A program made the translations under genes and the position numbers. The notes beneath the pieces were generated by a model. It did not search any database. It was not told where the DNA came from and worked only from the letters and a program-made list of their open reading frames with translations. This document shows positions 46,901 to 54,329 of a DNA stretch of 54,329 nt, piece after piece; the stretch's first letter is position 1; each line of letters starts with the position of its first letter. This stretch comes from Coleofasciculus sp. FACHB-T130 (GTDB taxonomy: Bacteria; Cyanobacteriota; Cyanobacteriia; Cyanobacteriales; FACHB-T130): contig NZ_JACJOG010000016.1 in NCBI RefSeq assembly GCF_014695375.1, forward strand, positions 1 through 54,329. Direction: 5' to 3'.

Positions 46901-47755
46901 GCCTTAGCGCAGGCGCTATCTGACATTAAGGGATTTGTCGAGCGCCCCGTGAAGAACTTGCTGGTCGTAGAAGATGATGAAACTCAACGCCACAGCATTG
47001 TCGAGCTAATCGGTAATAGCGACGTGCAGACGACGGCTGTAGGCACTGGGACAGAGGCACTCGAAGAGCTGAGAACCGGGCACTATGATTGCCTGGTACT
47101 AGATTTGGGACTGCCGGATATGACTGGATTTGAGTTGATGGAGCAAATCAAACAGGAGCCTAGCCTGACAACACTCCCGATTATTGTTTATACCGGCAGG
47201 GAATTAACCAAGCAACAAGAAACCGAACTCAAGCGCATTGCCGAGACGATTATCATCAAAGACGTGCGATCGCCAGAACGTCTTCTGGATGAAACCGCCT
47301 TGTTCCTTCACCGAGTGCAGGCAAATTTACCCCGCCCGAAACAACAAATTCTGGAACAATTGCATCAAACCGATCCGGTTCTGACTGGCAAGAAAGTTTT
47401 GATTGTTGATGACGATGTGCGGAATATCTTTGCCCTCACCAGTATGCTGGAACTCCATCAAATGGAAGTGTTGTATGCCGAAAATGGCAGAGATGGCATT
47501 GCGAAGTTGCAAGAACGCCCCGACATTGATATTGTCCTGATGGACGTGATGATGCCGGAAATGGACGGTTACGAAACCATGCAAGCCATTCGCCAACTCG
47601 ATTCATTCGCAACACTACCGATGATCGCTCTCACCGCCAAAGCCATGAAAGGCGATCGCGAAAAGTGTATTGAAGCGGGTGCGTCCGACTACATCACCAA
47701 ACCTGTAGATACCGAGCAATTGCTCTCCCTGCTTCGCGTCTGGCTCTATCGATAA
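40976..47755 (+). CDS. Giant soluble poly-HAMP hybrid histidine kinase
   Basis: 2259 residues. After an N-terminal part with about one and a half degenerate repeats, twelve 92-residue HAMP-type repeats fill about 149-1252 (unit from [23 protein letters not shown] to [16 protein letters not shown]). Next come GAF (about 1270-1420), a coiled coil, HisKA with His1539 ([15 protein letters not shown]), HATPase ([15 protein letters not shown]), a Pro-Ala-Thr linker, and three receivers with phosphoacceptors Asp1921, Asp2043 and Asp2190. The third is the most canonical (LIVDDD, MDVMMP, ITKP). It belongs to the group III, Nik1-like class of HAMP-repeat kinases that sense osmotic and other stress in fungi. 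No membrane segment is present. The ATG follows AAGGA. Most repeats differ by only a few residues, and a CheR and a CheB gene follow, suggesting methylation-linked signalling. Confidence 0.95.
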   Translation: MPTAPATPDTDNLDAKQLLRTLVAVKKGDFSVRMPIDQTGMAGKIADTLNDIIEMNQRMATELERISTVVGKEGKIAQRASIGTAGGSWSASVDSVNTLITDLVQPTAETARVIRAVANGDLSQRIAPEIEGRALQGEFLQTAQVVNTMVDQLSSFASEVTRVAREVGTEGKLGVQAEVKGVAGTWKDLTDNVNLMAGNLTAQVRNIAEVTTAVANGDLSKKITVDVKGEILELKNTVNVMVDQLNSFASEVTRVAREVGTEGKLGGQAEVRGVAGTWKDLTDSVNLMAGNLTAQVRNIAEVTTAVANGDLSKKITVDVKGEILDLKDTINVMVDQLNSFASEVTRVAREVGADGKLGGQAEVKGVAGTWKDLTDSVNFMAGSLTSQVRNIAEVTTAVANGDLSKKITVDVRGEILELKNTVNTMVDQLNSFASEVTRVAREVGTEGKLGVQAEVGGVAGTWKDLTDSVNLMAGNLTAQVRNIAEVTTAVANGDLSKKITVDVKGEIFELKNTVNIMVDQLSSFASEVTRVAREVGADGKLGGQAEVRGVAGTWKDLTDSVNFMAGSLTAQVRNIAEVTTAVANGDLSKKITVDVKGEILELKNTVNTMVDQLNSFASEVTRVAREVGTEGKLGVQAEVRGVAGTWKDLTDSVNSMAGNLTAQVRNIAEVTTAVANGDLSKKITVDVKGEILELKKTINTMVDQLSSFASEVTRVAREVGSEGKLGVQAEVRGVAGTWKDLTDSVNSMAGNLTEQVRNIAEVATAIANGDLSKKITVQVKGEILELKNTINIMVDQLSSFASEVTRVAREVGSEGKLGVQADVRGVAGTWKDLTDSVNFMAGSLTAQVRNIAAVTTAVANGDLSKKITVDVKGEILELKNTVNTMVDQLNSFASEVTRVAREVGTEGKLGVQAEVRGVAGTWKDLTDSVNFMAGSLTAQVRNIAEVTTAVANGDLSKKITVDVKGEILELKNTINTMVDQLNSFASEVTRVAREVGTEGKLGVQAYVRGVAGTWKDLTDNVNLMAGNLTAQVRNIAEVTKAVANGDLSKKITVDVKGEILDLKDTINVMVDQLSSFASEVTRVAREVGTEGKLGGQAEVRGVAGTWKDLTDNVNSMAGNLTAQVRGIAKVVTAVANGDLKRKLMLEAKGEIETLADTINEMIDTLATFADQVTTVAREVGIEGKLGGQAKVPGAAGTWRALTDNVNELAANLTTQVRAIAEVAIAVTRGDLTRSISVAAQGEVAILKDNINQMIANLRETTQKNTEQDWLKTNLAKFTRMLQGQRDLETVSKLILSELAPLVSAQHGVFYLMESGEQHQAFLKLLSTYAYRERKHLANHFHLGEGLVGQCALEKERILLSEVPDNYIKISSGLGESTPLNVVVLPVLFEGQVTAVIELASFRRFSEIHLTFFDQLTESIAIVLNTIAASMRTEELLKQSTALAEELQTQQKELTETNKRLEQQAKSLQASEELLKNQQEQLQQTNEELEERSRLLAMQNREVERKNREIEQARQSVEEKAEQLALTSKYKSEFLANMSHELRTPLNSLLILARLLSDNPEGNLTPKQVEYTRTIHSAGTDLLGLINDILDLAKIESGTMSVDIDQMLFTDLRSQMERTFQQVAHDKGLAFTVESDERLPKGMYTDSKRLQQVLKNLLSNAFKFTDQGAVRLRVELATGGWSSEQGSLNRAQTVIAFAVSDTGIGIAPDKQRIIFEAFQQADGTTSRKYGGTGLGLSISREIARLLGGEIRLVSSPGQGSTFTLYLPQAYQDGAAGISPEVRSILPGARSPVAPSTLAPSIPQTLDVRPAIPSATLPATPPATPPATPPANRNDGVRSSSLGEASVAASPYPRSAHMADISDDRDDIQAGDRVLLIVEDDINFARILLDMARQQGFKGLVALRSDTALAMVREYQPDAITLDIRLPVMDGWTVLDRLKHDPGTRHIPVHIISVEEVQQRSLQQGAIAYLQKPVSSEALAQALSDIKGFVERPVKNLLVVEDDETQRHSIVELIGNSDVQTTAVGTGTEALEELRTGHYDCLVLDLGLPDMTGFELMEQIKQEPSLTTLPIIVYTGRELTKQQETELKRIAETIIIKDVRSPERLLDETALFLHRVQANLPRPKQQILEQLHQTDPVLTGKKVLIVDDDVRNIFALTSMLELHQMEVLYAENGRDGIAKLQERPDIDIVLMDVMMPEMDGYETMQAIRQLDSFATLPMIALTAKAMKGDREKCIEAGASDYITKPVDTEQLLSLLRVWLYR
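41420..44731 (+). repeat. Twelve tandem 276-bp repeats encoding poly-HAMP units
   Basis: Units of exactly 276 bases (92 codons) repeat twelve times, starting at ATGGTGGATCAGCT at 41420 and recurring at 41696 and so on. Units 1-10 are very similar at the DNA level (for example GGAACCTGGAAGGATCTCAC recurs in most), while units 11-12 diverge toward their ends. This indicates recent amplification or gene conversion within the array. Confidence 0.93.
46425..46463 (+). repeat. 12-base tandem repeats encoding (PPAT)n linker
   Basis: CCAGCAACTCCA recurs about three times in the linker between the HATPase and the first receiver of the poly-HAMP kinase. It encodes [14 protein letters not shown], a flexible tether; copy number may vary between strains. 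Confidence 0.75.
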
Positions 47756-47769
47756 GGCAAAAGAAAAAA

Positions 47770-47807
47770 GGCAAAGAAGCAGCAAAAGTTCTTGCTGTTT
47801 CTTTGTC
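47770..47807 (+). terminator. Rho-independent terminator of the poly-HAMP kinase
   Basis: GGCAAAGAAGCAGCAA pairs with TTGCTGTTTCTTTGTC over 16 bp with two G-U pairs around a 6-base loop. It starts 15 bases after the stop codon and is followed by T-rich sequence (TCTGTTTCTTTTA). Confidence 0.7.
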
Positions 47808-47846
47808 TCTGTTTCTTTTACCTTTCTACCTTTTACTTTTTACTGT

Positions 47847-48683
47847 ATGAACACGCCCAAAAATAGCAGCGAACTTGAAGATATTGAAATTCAGTTGCTA
47901 TTGGAGGGCGTGTATCGTTACTACGGATTTGATTTCCGAAATTATGCTCCCGCTTCACTCAAGCGCCGCATCTGGAATGCGATTCGTGCGGAGCATTTAA
48001 GCAGTGTATCCGCGCTTCAGGAAAGAGTCCTCCACGATGCAAACGCGATGGAGCGATTTCTGCTCGGTCTCTCCGTCAACGTGACCGCCATGTTCCGCGA
48101 TCCGACCTTTTATTTAACATTTAGAAATAAAGTTGTTCCCTTATTGCGAACATATCCATTTATTCGGATCTGGTGTGCAGGTTGTTCAACTGGAGAGGAA
48201 GTTTATTCAATCGCAATTTTGTTGCAAGAAGAAGAGCTTTATCACCGTTGCCGCATCTATGCAACTGACATGAATGAGATGGTATTAAGAAAAGCCAAAA
48301 GTGGCATTTTTCCCCTCCATTTAATGCAGGAATATACTCAGCATTATCTCAAAGCAGGCGGGATTAAGTCTTTTTCGGAGTATTATACCGCTGCTTATGA
48401 TAGCGCTATTTTTCGGGCGTCACTCAAAGAAAACATTATTTTTTCTCAACATAATCTAGCGATTGATGGTTCTTTTAATGAATTTAATGTCATCTTATGT
48501 CGCAACGTCCTAATCTATTTCAATCCATTTCTTCAGGAACGGGTTCACAATCTTTTGTACGATAGCCTTTGTAGATTTGGGATTCTAGGATTAGGTCGTC
48601 AGGAATCCCTGAAAACCACTCTATACGAAAAACACTATGAGGAGTTAGAAAATCATGAAAAGATTTACCGGAAATTGGCTTAA
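47847..48683 (+). CDS. cheR: CheR-type protein-glutamate O-methyltransferase
   Basis: 278 residues, typical CheR length. It methylates glutamates on signalling proteins with SAM. The N-terminal helical domain (YYGFDFRNYAPASLKRRI) precedes the methyltransferase domain with the family motifs LSVNVTAMFRDPTFY (Arg84-Asp85), IRIWCAGCSTGEEVYSIAI (SAM loop near 110-122), YATDMNEMVLRKA and FNVILCRNVLIYFN. No receptor of the classical MCP type is in the window, so the target may be the flanking hybrid kinases; this is inference. It begins 91 bases after the poly-HAMP gene, beyond a terminator hairpin, without a clear ribosome binding site. Confidence 0.92.
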   Translation: MNTPKNSSELEDIEIQLLLEGVYRYYGFDFRNYAPASLKRRIWNAIRAEHLSSVSALQERVLHDANAMERFLLGLSVNVTAMFRDPTFYLTFRNKVVPLLRTYPFIRIWCAGCSTGEEVYSIAILLQEEELYHRCRIYATDMNEMVLRKAKSGIFPLHLMQEYTQHYLKAGGIKSFSEYYTAAYDSAIFRASLKENIIFSQHNLAIDGSFNEFNVILCRNVLIYFNPFLQERVHNLLYDSLCRFGILGLGRQESLKTTLYEKHYEELENHEKIYRKLA

Positions 48684-48838
48684 TTAAAACTTTTCAATTA
48701 CAAATTACATATAAATGCAAGATTTCCCAAATCAATGGAATAAAAAGAAGGTGAATATTTTTTAGGTCAAGAGTAGTAGGTAATTGGAAATCCTTCACTA
48801 CCCACCCGTTTTATTGAGTTTTGCCCATCTACTGATTC

Positions 48839-49462
48839 ATGGTGAGTATGACTTTTGATATTGTTGTTGTCGGCACATCATTAGGTGGGTTACAAGCTTT
48901 AACCGTAATGCTCGCAGGTCTACCAAATACTTTCCCAGCGGCTGTGGTTGTCGTCCAACACCGTCACAAAGCCTCTGATAACACGCTGAGCTTCTTTCTC
49001 CAGCAGTACAGCACTTTGCCGGTGGCGGAAGCGGAAGATAAAGAAGAAATTCTGCCTCGACGGGTATACCTAGCTCCCGCTGATTATCACTTACTGGTGG
49101 AACCCCGACAGGCATGGGGACACCGCCAAGGTCGGTACGGCGGCATCGCCACATTAGCACTCTCCACTGAGGCTCCTGTATGCAATGCCCGACCGTCGAT
49201 TGATGTGCTGTTTGAATCGGCGGCTGATGCTTATGCACAGAGAGTTATCGGGGTGATTTTAACCGGAGCAAGCCAGGATGGTGCGAAAGGCTTGGCAAAA
49301 ATTAAAGCACGCGGCGGACGGGCTATAGTACAAGAGCCTGCAACAGCAGAAAGCCGGATCATGCCGGAAGCCGCGATCGCATCTGTAACGGTAGACTGGA
49401 TTGTGCAGCTCCAAGACATTGCCCCTCTTTTAGTCAACCTTTGTCAATCGGCTGTGAGGTGA
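48839..49462 (+). CDS. cheB: CheB-type methylesterase without receiver domain
   Basis: 207 residues comprising only the catalytic domain, which removes methyl groups added by CheR and can deamidate Gln. The triad is visible as Ser14 (VGTSLGG), His41 (VVQHRHK) and Asp147 (LTGASQDGAKG), with RPSIDVLFESAADAY at about 118-132. ATG at residue 4 (MTFDIVVVG) is an alternative start. It lacks the usual regulatory receiver. A roughly 10-residue stretch (EPRQAWGHRQGRYGGIATLA) before LSTEAPV is longer than usual and looks like an insert. It lies 155 bases downstream of cheR on the same strand. Confidence 0.9.
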   Translation: MVSMTFDIVVVGTSLGGLQALTVMLAGLPNTFPAAVVVVQHRHKASDNTLSFFLQQYSTLPVAEAEDKEEILPRRVYLAPADYHLLVEPRQAWGHRQGRYGGIATLALSTEAPVCNARPSIDVLFESAADAYAQRVIGVILTGASQDGAKGLAKIKARGGRAIVQEPATAESRIMPEAAIASVTVDWIVQLQDIAPLLVNLCQSAVR

Positions 49463-49569
49463 AAAAATCAGATATGTGACGCCAAAGCCCTAGTAGCTCA
49501 ACAGCCGAATCTAGACACATCAAATCTTCATCTAAAAACCCTGGATTCTGGTTTCTAAAATTTGTAACT

Positions 49570-51693
49570 TTGGATAGTGGTATCAATAGCGAAACAGTGG
49601 CAGGCTCGACAAAGCCGCTCAAACAAGTCCCGACCTTCCAGAAAATGCAGCCCGAAGAAATAGTTAACGTCCTCCTTGTGGACGATCACCCAGAAAATTT
49701 ACTGGCTTTGGAGGCGATCCTGGGCAGCCTCGGTCAAAATTTGGTCAGAGCTACATCGGGCGAACAAGCCTTGCGATGTCTGCTTGAGCGGGATTTTGCC
49801 GTGATTTTGCTTGATGTCCAGATGCCCGGTCTAGATGGATTTGAGACGGCAAAGCTGATTCGACAACGACAGCGATCGCGCCACACGCCGATTATTTTCC
49901 TGACCGCTTTTAGCAGCAGCGACTCTCTGGTTTTCAAAGGTTATTCCCTGGGTGCAGTAGATTACCTGCTCAAACCGCTGGAGCCGGAAATATTAACCTC
50001 CAAGGTGGGGGTGTTTGTTGACTTGTTCAAGAAAACCGCAGAGGTGAAACGACAAGCGGCACAACTGACTGCTGTTAACTTAGAACTTAAGCAAAGTGAA
50101 GAGCGTTTTCGCTCGTTAAGTGCCTGCTCGCCCCTAGGCATTTTTATGACTGATATTGAAGGGCGCTGTACATACGCAAATCCGCGCTGCCAAGCGATTT
50201 GTGGCTTAACGCCTAATGTAGAAACGGGAACTTTAGCCTCGCTCTATGAAGAAGGCTGGTTGCAGTCGGTACATCCAGAAGACCGCGATCGCGTCTATAG
50301 ACATTGGTCTACTTGCATGAGCATCGGTCAGGAATGCTCTAACGAGTTTCGCTGCCAAACTCCGGAGGAGATTGTGCGTTGGGTTTACCTGCGCTCCTCC
50401 CCGATGCTGACCGATACCGGCGAACTTATCGGTCATGTCGGCACCCTAGAAGACATCACCGAGCGCAAAGCCGCAGAGGAAGCCCGCGCTCAGATGATTC
50501 GCGAACAGGTGGCACGACAGGAAGCCGAGGCGGCAAACCGAATTAAAGATGAGTTCCTTGCAACCCTGTCTCACGAACTCCGCACTCCCCTCAACTCGAT
50601 GCTGGGTTGGACTCAACTGCTCCGCAGTCGCAAGTACGATGAAAAGACGACAGCCCGTGCCCTGGAAACGATTGAGCGCAACGCCAAGTTACAGGCGCAA
50701 CTGATCGAGGATATTCTCGATGTCTCGCGGATTATTCGCGGGAAGCTGCGGTTAAATATCTGTCAAGTTAACCTTGTACCCGTGATTGAGGCGGCGCTGG
50801 ATGCGGTTCGTCCGGCGGCTGAGGATAAAGGGATTCAATTGGAAAGCGTACTCGATCGCGCCGTGGAACTGGTTCCTGGCGATCCTAACCGCTTGCAGCA
50901 AGTTGTTTGGAATCTACTCTCCAATTCGATCAAGTTCACGTCTTCAGGGGGAAAGGTGCAGGTGCGCCTTTTCAAGGATGGCGATCGCGCTCAAATTAGC
51001 ATCAGCGACACCGGCGTGGGCATCAGCCCAGATTTTCTCCCCTATATTTTCGATCGCTTCCGTCAAGCAGATAGCACCACCACCAGGCGCTATGGTGGAT
51101 TGGGACTCGGTTTGGCAATTGTCCACAACTTAGTGGGACTGCAAGGCGGCACGATTGAGGCAAGAAGTGAGGGAGAAGGGAAAGGGTCAACATTTATCGT
51201 GAAGCTGCCAGTAGTATCCGATCAGCTCAAGACTTGCGATTTGGAGTCTATCTCTTCAGGTAAAAAAGTCGCGAGCGCGTCTCCTCCCTCTCTGGAAACG
51301 TTGCAGGTGTTGGTGGTGGATGACGATACAGATACCCGCGATTTTTTGAGGGCGGCGCTAGAACAATACCACGCTCAAGTGACGGCTGTGGCATCGGTTC
51401 AGGAAGCGATGCAAGCTCTGGAACACTTAAAACCCGATGTACTGGTGAGCGACATTGGAATGCCTAATGAGGACGGTTATGGCTTGATCCGCAAAGTTAG
51501 AGCTTTGGAATCTCAGCGAGGAGAAACGAGCATTCCCGCGATCGCGCTGACTGCTTATGCCAGGGGTGAGGAGCGATCGCAGGCACTCGAAGCAGGTTTC
51601 CAGGTACACCTGCCTAAACCCGTTGAGGCAATCAAATTAATTGCTTCTGTGGCAAACTTGGCGGGGCTGAGTACAAAGCTCGCAGACGTGTAG
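49570..51693 (+). CDS. Hybrid histidine kinase REC-PAS-HisKA-HATPase-REC
   Basis: 707 residues from a TTG start; the first in-frame ATG is at 49645, so the N-terminus is uncertain but the first receiver is complete either way. Domains: a receiver (LLVDDHPENL, Asp82, Lys in LLKPLEP), PAS (about 170-300, ending GTLEDITERKAAEE), HisKA with His335 ([18 protein letters not shown]), HATPase (DTGVGISPDFL, GLGLGLAIV) and a C-terminal receiver (VLVVDDD, Asp628, HLPKPVE). No membrane segment. It follows cheB by 107 bases and probably belongs to the same signalling cluster. The input is unknown; CheR/CheB might act on it or on the poly-HAMP kinase. Confidence 0.92.
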   Translation: MDSGINSETVAGSTKPLKQVPTFQKMQPEEIVNVLLVDDHPENLLALEAILGSLGQNLVRATSGEQALRCLLERDFAVILLDVQMPGLDGFETAKLIRQRQRSRHTPIIFLTAFSSSDSLVFKGYSLGAVDYLLKPLEPEILTSKVGVFVDLFKKTAEVKRQAAQLTAVNLELKQSEERFRSLSACSPLGIFMTDIEGRCTYANPRCQAICGLTPNVETGTLASLYEEGWLQSVHPEDRDRVYRHWSTCMSIGQECSNEFRCQTPEEIVRWVYLRSSPMLTDTGELIGHVGTLEDITERKAAEEARAQMIREQVARQEAEAANRIKDEFLATLSHELRTPLNSMLGWTQLLRSRKYDEKTTARALETIERNAKLQAQLIEDILDVSRIIRGKLRLNICQVNLVPVIEAALDAVRPAAEDKGIQLESVLDRAVELVPGDPNRLQQVVWNLLSNSIKFTSSGGKVQVRLFKDGDRAQISISDTGVGISPDFLPYIFDRFRQADSTTTRRYGGLGLGLAIVHNLVGLQGGTIEARSEGEGKGSTFIVKLPVVSDQLKTCDLESISSGKKVASASPPSLETLQVLVVDDDTDTRDFLRAALEQYHAQVTAVASVQEAMQALEHLKPDVLVSDIGMPNEDGYGLIRKVRALESQRGETSIPAIALTAYARGEERSQALEAGFQVHLPKPVEAIKLIASVANLAGLSTKLADV

Positions 51694-51807
51694 CAATCTC
51701 TAAACCAATCGTTCTTTCAATCAGGCGATTTCTATAACGACATTGCTTGCTAGCCGCACGGCTGTAAGCGTTGGTTAGGCGATAGATATCCCGCGATGGG
51801 AGCAGGA

Positions 51808-51924
51808 CTATCTGTTCGCGCCGATCGTCTTGTCGAAGAAGTCGAACGTCCGGTACAGCGCCTTGAGCGACGCTTCGCGTGTCTGCTTGTAGGTCGATCC
51901 GATGAAGCTGTGACCCATTCCCAT
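51808..51924 (-). pseudogene. Possible gene fragment with GC-rich codons (38 codons)
   Basis: A frame from ATG at 51924 to TAG at 51808 encodes a 38-residue piece with helical, protein-like patterning (contains YKQTREASLKALYRTF and FFDKTIGANR). Nearly all codons end in G or C (TTC, GAC, AAG, GCG, CTC), unlike the surrounding genes. It starts directly after the T-tract of the minus-strand terminator. I do not recognise the family. It could be a decayed or transferred fragment. Confidence 0.35.
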
Positions 51925-51938
51925 ACAAAAAAAGGCAT

Positions 51939-51970
51939 AAAAAAAAGGAGAGCCACTTGGGCGACTCTCC
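51939..51970 (-). terminator. Rho-independent terminator (minus strand)
   Basis: GGAGAG (51947-51952) pairs with CTCTCC (51965-51970); on the minus strand the hairpin is followed by eight Ts with one break. It is about 290 bases past the gatB stop. Confidence 0.7.
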
Positions 51971-52017
51971 CGATCATCAGGGTGCATCTACTAAACAAAA
52001 TATATCACTTGGGGATG

Positions 52018-52046
52018 AGGGGTGTCACCCCTTATTTTGTTTTTTT
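52018..52046 (+). terminator. Rho-independent terminator (plus strand)
   Basis: AGGGGT and ACCCCT form a 6-bp stem with a 3-base loop, followed by TTATTTTGTTTTTT. It lies about 325 bases past the hybrid kinase stop. Confidence 0.75.
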
Positions 52047-52261
52047 CGTGAAGTTTTCTCGCTTTTATGTGAAGTGAAGACGAAGATAATTGTCAACATA
52101 AATCAGGCAAAGGGTTGTGCGGCAAATGTAGCAGATACGTATTTCTGCGAGCGATCGCCTGCACATCCGCTACATTTTCTACCAGCACCCGTTGCCTGGG
52201 CTTCAGCCTTGCGGAGTAGGTTTTGACGACTCCGCAAGGCGGTATATTTTGGCTTGTCTAA

Positions 52262-53746
52262 CTAACTGTTCAACTTCTGAGCCATCATTTGGTTCGTGAG
52301 TTTCGGGTCAGCTTGACCTCCTGTTTGCTTCATCACCTGCCCCACAAAGAAACCCAACAGCTTAGTTTTACCGCTGCGATACTGTTCCAGCTCTTTGGGA
52401 TTTGCCGCTATAACTTCATTGATGATTTTTTCCAGCTCACCCTTGTCAGAGATTTGCTTGACTCCTTTGCTCTCTACCAGTTCTTTCGCAGAACCCCCTT
52501 TAGAAAGCAACTCTGGCAGAATCTCTTTAGCGATTTTGCCGCTGATAGTTCCGTCTTCAATTAAGGAGATGAGTTCCGCGAGGATCTGGGGTTTGAGGGC
52601 AATTTCAGCGATATTCAGTTTAGCGGTGTTGAGATAGGCAGAAATATCACCCATCACCCAGTTAGCCGCTTGCTTGGGATTCGCCTTGGCAGAAACCGCC
52701 GCTTCAAAATACTCCGACACCGATCTATCGTCGGTTAGGACGCGGGCATCGTAAGCAGACAAACCCAATTCACTTTCGTAACGATGACGTTTTTGCGCTG
52801 GCAGTTCCGGCAGTTCCGACTTCCACTTAGATAATTGCTCAGCGGAGACTTGTATGGGAGTTAGGTCGGGTTCTGGGAAGTAGCGGTAATCGCTAGAGCC
52901 TTCCTTCGTCCGCATACTCACTGTGCGTTGGCTACCTTCCTCCCAAAGCCTGGTTTCTTGAATAATTCGCTCGCCGGATTGGATGGCTTCAATTTGCCGG
53001 TCGATTTCGTACTCAATCGCCCGTTGGATGGCGTTGAAGGAGTTCATATTTTTGATTTCGACCTTCGTGCCAAACTCCTTCTGACCAACCGGACGCACGG
53101 AGATATTCACGTCGCAGCGCAGCGAACCTTCTTGCATATTGCCGTCACTGACGCCCAGATAGCGGACAATCCGGCGCAGTTCTTGGGCATATTCAGCAGC
53201 TTCAACCCCCGAACGGATATCCGGTTCGGAGACAATTTCTACCAAGGGAATGCCGGTGCGGTTGTAGTCTACTAAAGAATAGGTAGAACCAGAGAGTCTT
53301 TCACTACCCGCATGAACCAATTTTCCAGCATCTTCTTCCATGTGCAGGCGAGTGATGCCAATCTTTTTGCGGATGGGATTGCCATCTGCGTCAGTTAGCT
53401 CAATCTCCAGCCAACCATGTTCGGCAATGGGCAAATCGTACTGAGAAACTTGATAATTTTTGGGCAGATCGGGATAAAAATATTGCTTACGGTCAAATTT
53501 GCTATAAGGAGCGATCGCGCAGTTGAGAGCCAAACCGGCTTTAACCGCGTACTCCAGCACCTTTTGATTCAGCACCGGCAATACTCCAGGCATTCCCATA
53601 CACACTGGACAGACATTCTGATTGGGCGTCGCACCAAATTCGGTGGAGCAATTACAGAAAATCTTGGTTTCGGTACTGAGTTGACAGTGAGTTTCCAGAC
53701 CGATAATAGCTTCGTACTGAGTTTTAACCGGAGCAGCAGTCGTCAT
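52262..53746 (-). CDS. gatB: Asp-tRNA(Asn)/Glu-tRNA(Gln) amidotransferase subunit GatB
   Basis: 494 residues from the ATG at 53746; the frame extends ten codons upstream but GatB proteins begin near this point. GatB binds the mischarged tRNA and phosphorylates the Asp/Glu side chain; GatA supplies ammonia. Family hallmarks: [45 protein letters not shown] with metal-binding Cys residues, [51 protein letters not shown] and, at the C-terminus, the YqeY-like tail ending [20 protein letters not shown]. gatA and gatC are not in the window. Cyanobacteria usually rely on this pathway for Gln-tRNA(Gln). Length and order are normal. Confidence 0.97.
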   Translation of the reverse strand: MTTAAPVKTQYEAIIGLETHCQLSTETKIFCNCSTEFGATPNQNVCPVCMGMPGVLPVLNQKVLEYAVKAGLALNCAIAPYSKFDRKQYFYPDLPKNYQVSQYDLPIAEHGWLEIELTDADGNPIRKKIGITRLHMEEDAGKLVHAGSERLSGSTYSLVDYNRTGIPLVEIVSEPDIRSGVEAAEYAQELRRIVRYLGVSDGNMQEGSLRCDVNISVRPVGQKEFGTKVEIKNMNSFNAIQRAIEYEIDRQIEAIQSGERIIQETRLWEEGSQRTVSMRTKEGSSDYRYFPEPDLTPIQVSAEQLSKWKSELPELPAQKRHRYESELGLSAYDARVLTDDRSVSEYFEAAVSAKANPKQAANWVMGDISAYLNTAKLNIAEIALKPQILAELISLIEDGTISGKIAKEILPELLSKGGSAKELVESKGVKQISDKGELEKIINEVIAANPKELEQYRSGKTKLLGFFVGQVMKQTGGQADPKLTNQMMAQKLNS

Positions 53747-53818
53747 GAGCTTACAGAGTGCAGATAATTGCAACACTTCGGCTCTATTTTAGCTTTGTCT
53801 TAACCTCGCAGCCCTTAA

Positions 53819-54277
53819 TTAATCAAAAACGACTTCTGGATTCATGTCTGCTGGTGATTTCCAATCGATTCCGTACTCTGCTTTTAAAATACGTTTCTTC
53901 TCAGCCCAGAATCGCTCGGCAAAGGCTGCGTCTCTTGGTTCGTTCGCCAGGTTTTCGTCTGCTTTTCGACCGGCGTCTGCAATCAGTTGTTCATATTTCG
54001 GAGCAAATTCTTTTAAATCGTGCTTGATTTCCCCTGGATTCTTCCCCAGGTTCAGCCTTATTTGAACTTCCCGAACTAGCTTAGGCAGAACAAAGGCAAC
54101 ATAGCGCTCGCGATACTTCTCACTTTGACTGACATCATCTGGCGTTTTTTGGAGTCCTAGTCTCGCCCCGACTCCTAATAAGGTTAAACTTAATAAAATT
54201 CCTAGAATAACCTTTGAGAGCTGATTTATAAAGTAAATCTGAAGACAGGGAGTGGATAGCAATGCCGCCAATACCAT
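53819..54277 (-). CDS. Small membrane-anchored hypothetical protein
   Basis: 152 residues; the start is uncertain because upstream sequence is cut near the window end. A hydrophobic segment (KVILGILLSLTLLGVGARLGL) near residues 22-42 looks like a single membrane anchor or uncleaved signal. The rest is soluble and helical with RERYVAFVLPKLVREVQIRLNLGKNPGEIKHDLKEFAPKYEQLIADAGRKADENLAN and a C-terminal ILKAEYGIDWKSPADMNPE. I do not recognise a named family. It precedes gatB on the same strand by 72 bases, so the two may be co-transcribed. Confidence 0.7.
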   Translation of the reverse strand: MVLAALLSTPCLQIYFINQLSKVILGILLSLTLLGVGARLGLQKTPDDVSQSEKYRERYVAFVLPKLVREVQIRLNLGKNPGEIKHDLKEFAPKYEQLIADAGRKADENLANEPRDAAFAERFWAEKKRILKAEYGIDWKSPADMNPEVVFD

Positions 54278-54329
54278 AAGTGGATGTTGCCTAAAACTGC
54301 GGCTATGACTAGAAAAGCCTATAAAAGCG

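Larger units (their letters stand above)
51694..52261. other. Intergenic region between convergent genes
   Basis: 568 bases between the hybrid kinase and gatB. It holds a GC-rich 38-codon minus-strand frame (51808-51924) and two opposite rho-independent terminators (51947-51970 minus, 52018-52046 plus). The rest shows no feature. Confidence 0.6.

Noticed and set aside
1-54329. CRISPR arrays or rRNA genes
   Set aside because: No regularly spaced direct repeats of CRISPR size and no rRNA-like segments were seen; the 276-base repeats are coding.

Overview
The window reads as chromosomal DNA of a filamentous, probably non-heterocystous cyanobacterium. Evidence: very frequent HIP1 octamers (GCGATCGC), a complete kaiABC circadian-clock cluster, heptanucleotide tandem repeats of the STRR type, palindromic dispersed repeats, and several very large multidomain signalling proteins typical of Oscillatoriales-like genomes. 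Taxon is inferred from these features only; no search was run.

Layout. 1-1.1 kb: the tail of an unidentified gene and a cyclopropane-fatty-acid-synthase-family methyltransferase. 1.5-8.6 kb: one 2353-residue protein joining a Ser/Thr kinase, a STAND-like ATPase, GAF and PAS sensors, two histidine kinase modules and a receiver. 8.75 kb: tRNA-Arg(CCG). 8.9-13.2 kb, minus strand: a SAM methyltransferase and kaiA-kaiB-kaiC (transcribed A to C), with a divergent CBS/PAS histidine kinase carrying three degenerate receivers at 13.5-16.9 kb. 17.1-19.4 kb: a tandem pair of paralogous coiled-coil proteins behind a strong promoter with a LexA-like operator. 19.5-21 kb: an isochorismatase-family hydrolase, a small ORF and a CRP/FNR regulator. 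21.4-28.1 kb, minus strand: pstS-pstC-pstA-pstB followed directly by a sulfate-binding protein gene and then cysA. 29.4-32.7 kb: an MgtC-family membrane protein, cysK and cysE. 32.7-38.4 kb, minus strand: two adjacent AAA_35-type ATPase genes, one with vMAP-like and TIR domains and one with four GAF domains. 39.7 kb: an HD phosphohydrolase. 41-51.7 kb: a 2259-residue soluble hybrid histidine kinase with twelve 92-residue poly-HAMP repeats, then CheR, CheB and another hybrid histidine kinase. 52.3-54.3 kb: gatB and a small membrane-anchored protein.

Three themes stand out. First, signalling: five giant sensor proteins and a CheR/CheB pair lie around the clock genes. Second, nutrient supply: phosphate uptake (pst), sulfate uptake (sbpA, cysA), a CysR-like regulator and cysteine synthesis (cysE, cysK) lie within 12 kb, and three copies of one inverted-repeat motif occur upstream of cysE and in the gap upstream of pstS. 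Third, possible conflict or defence: a vMAP-TIR-AAA_35 protein sits beside an AAA_35 protein whose GAF domains carry the NKFDE signature of cyclic-nucleotide-binding GAFs. This pair is the best candidate for an undescribed system, and the poly-HAMP kinase is the most unusual single gene.
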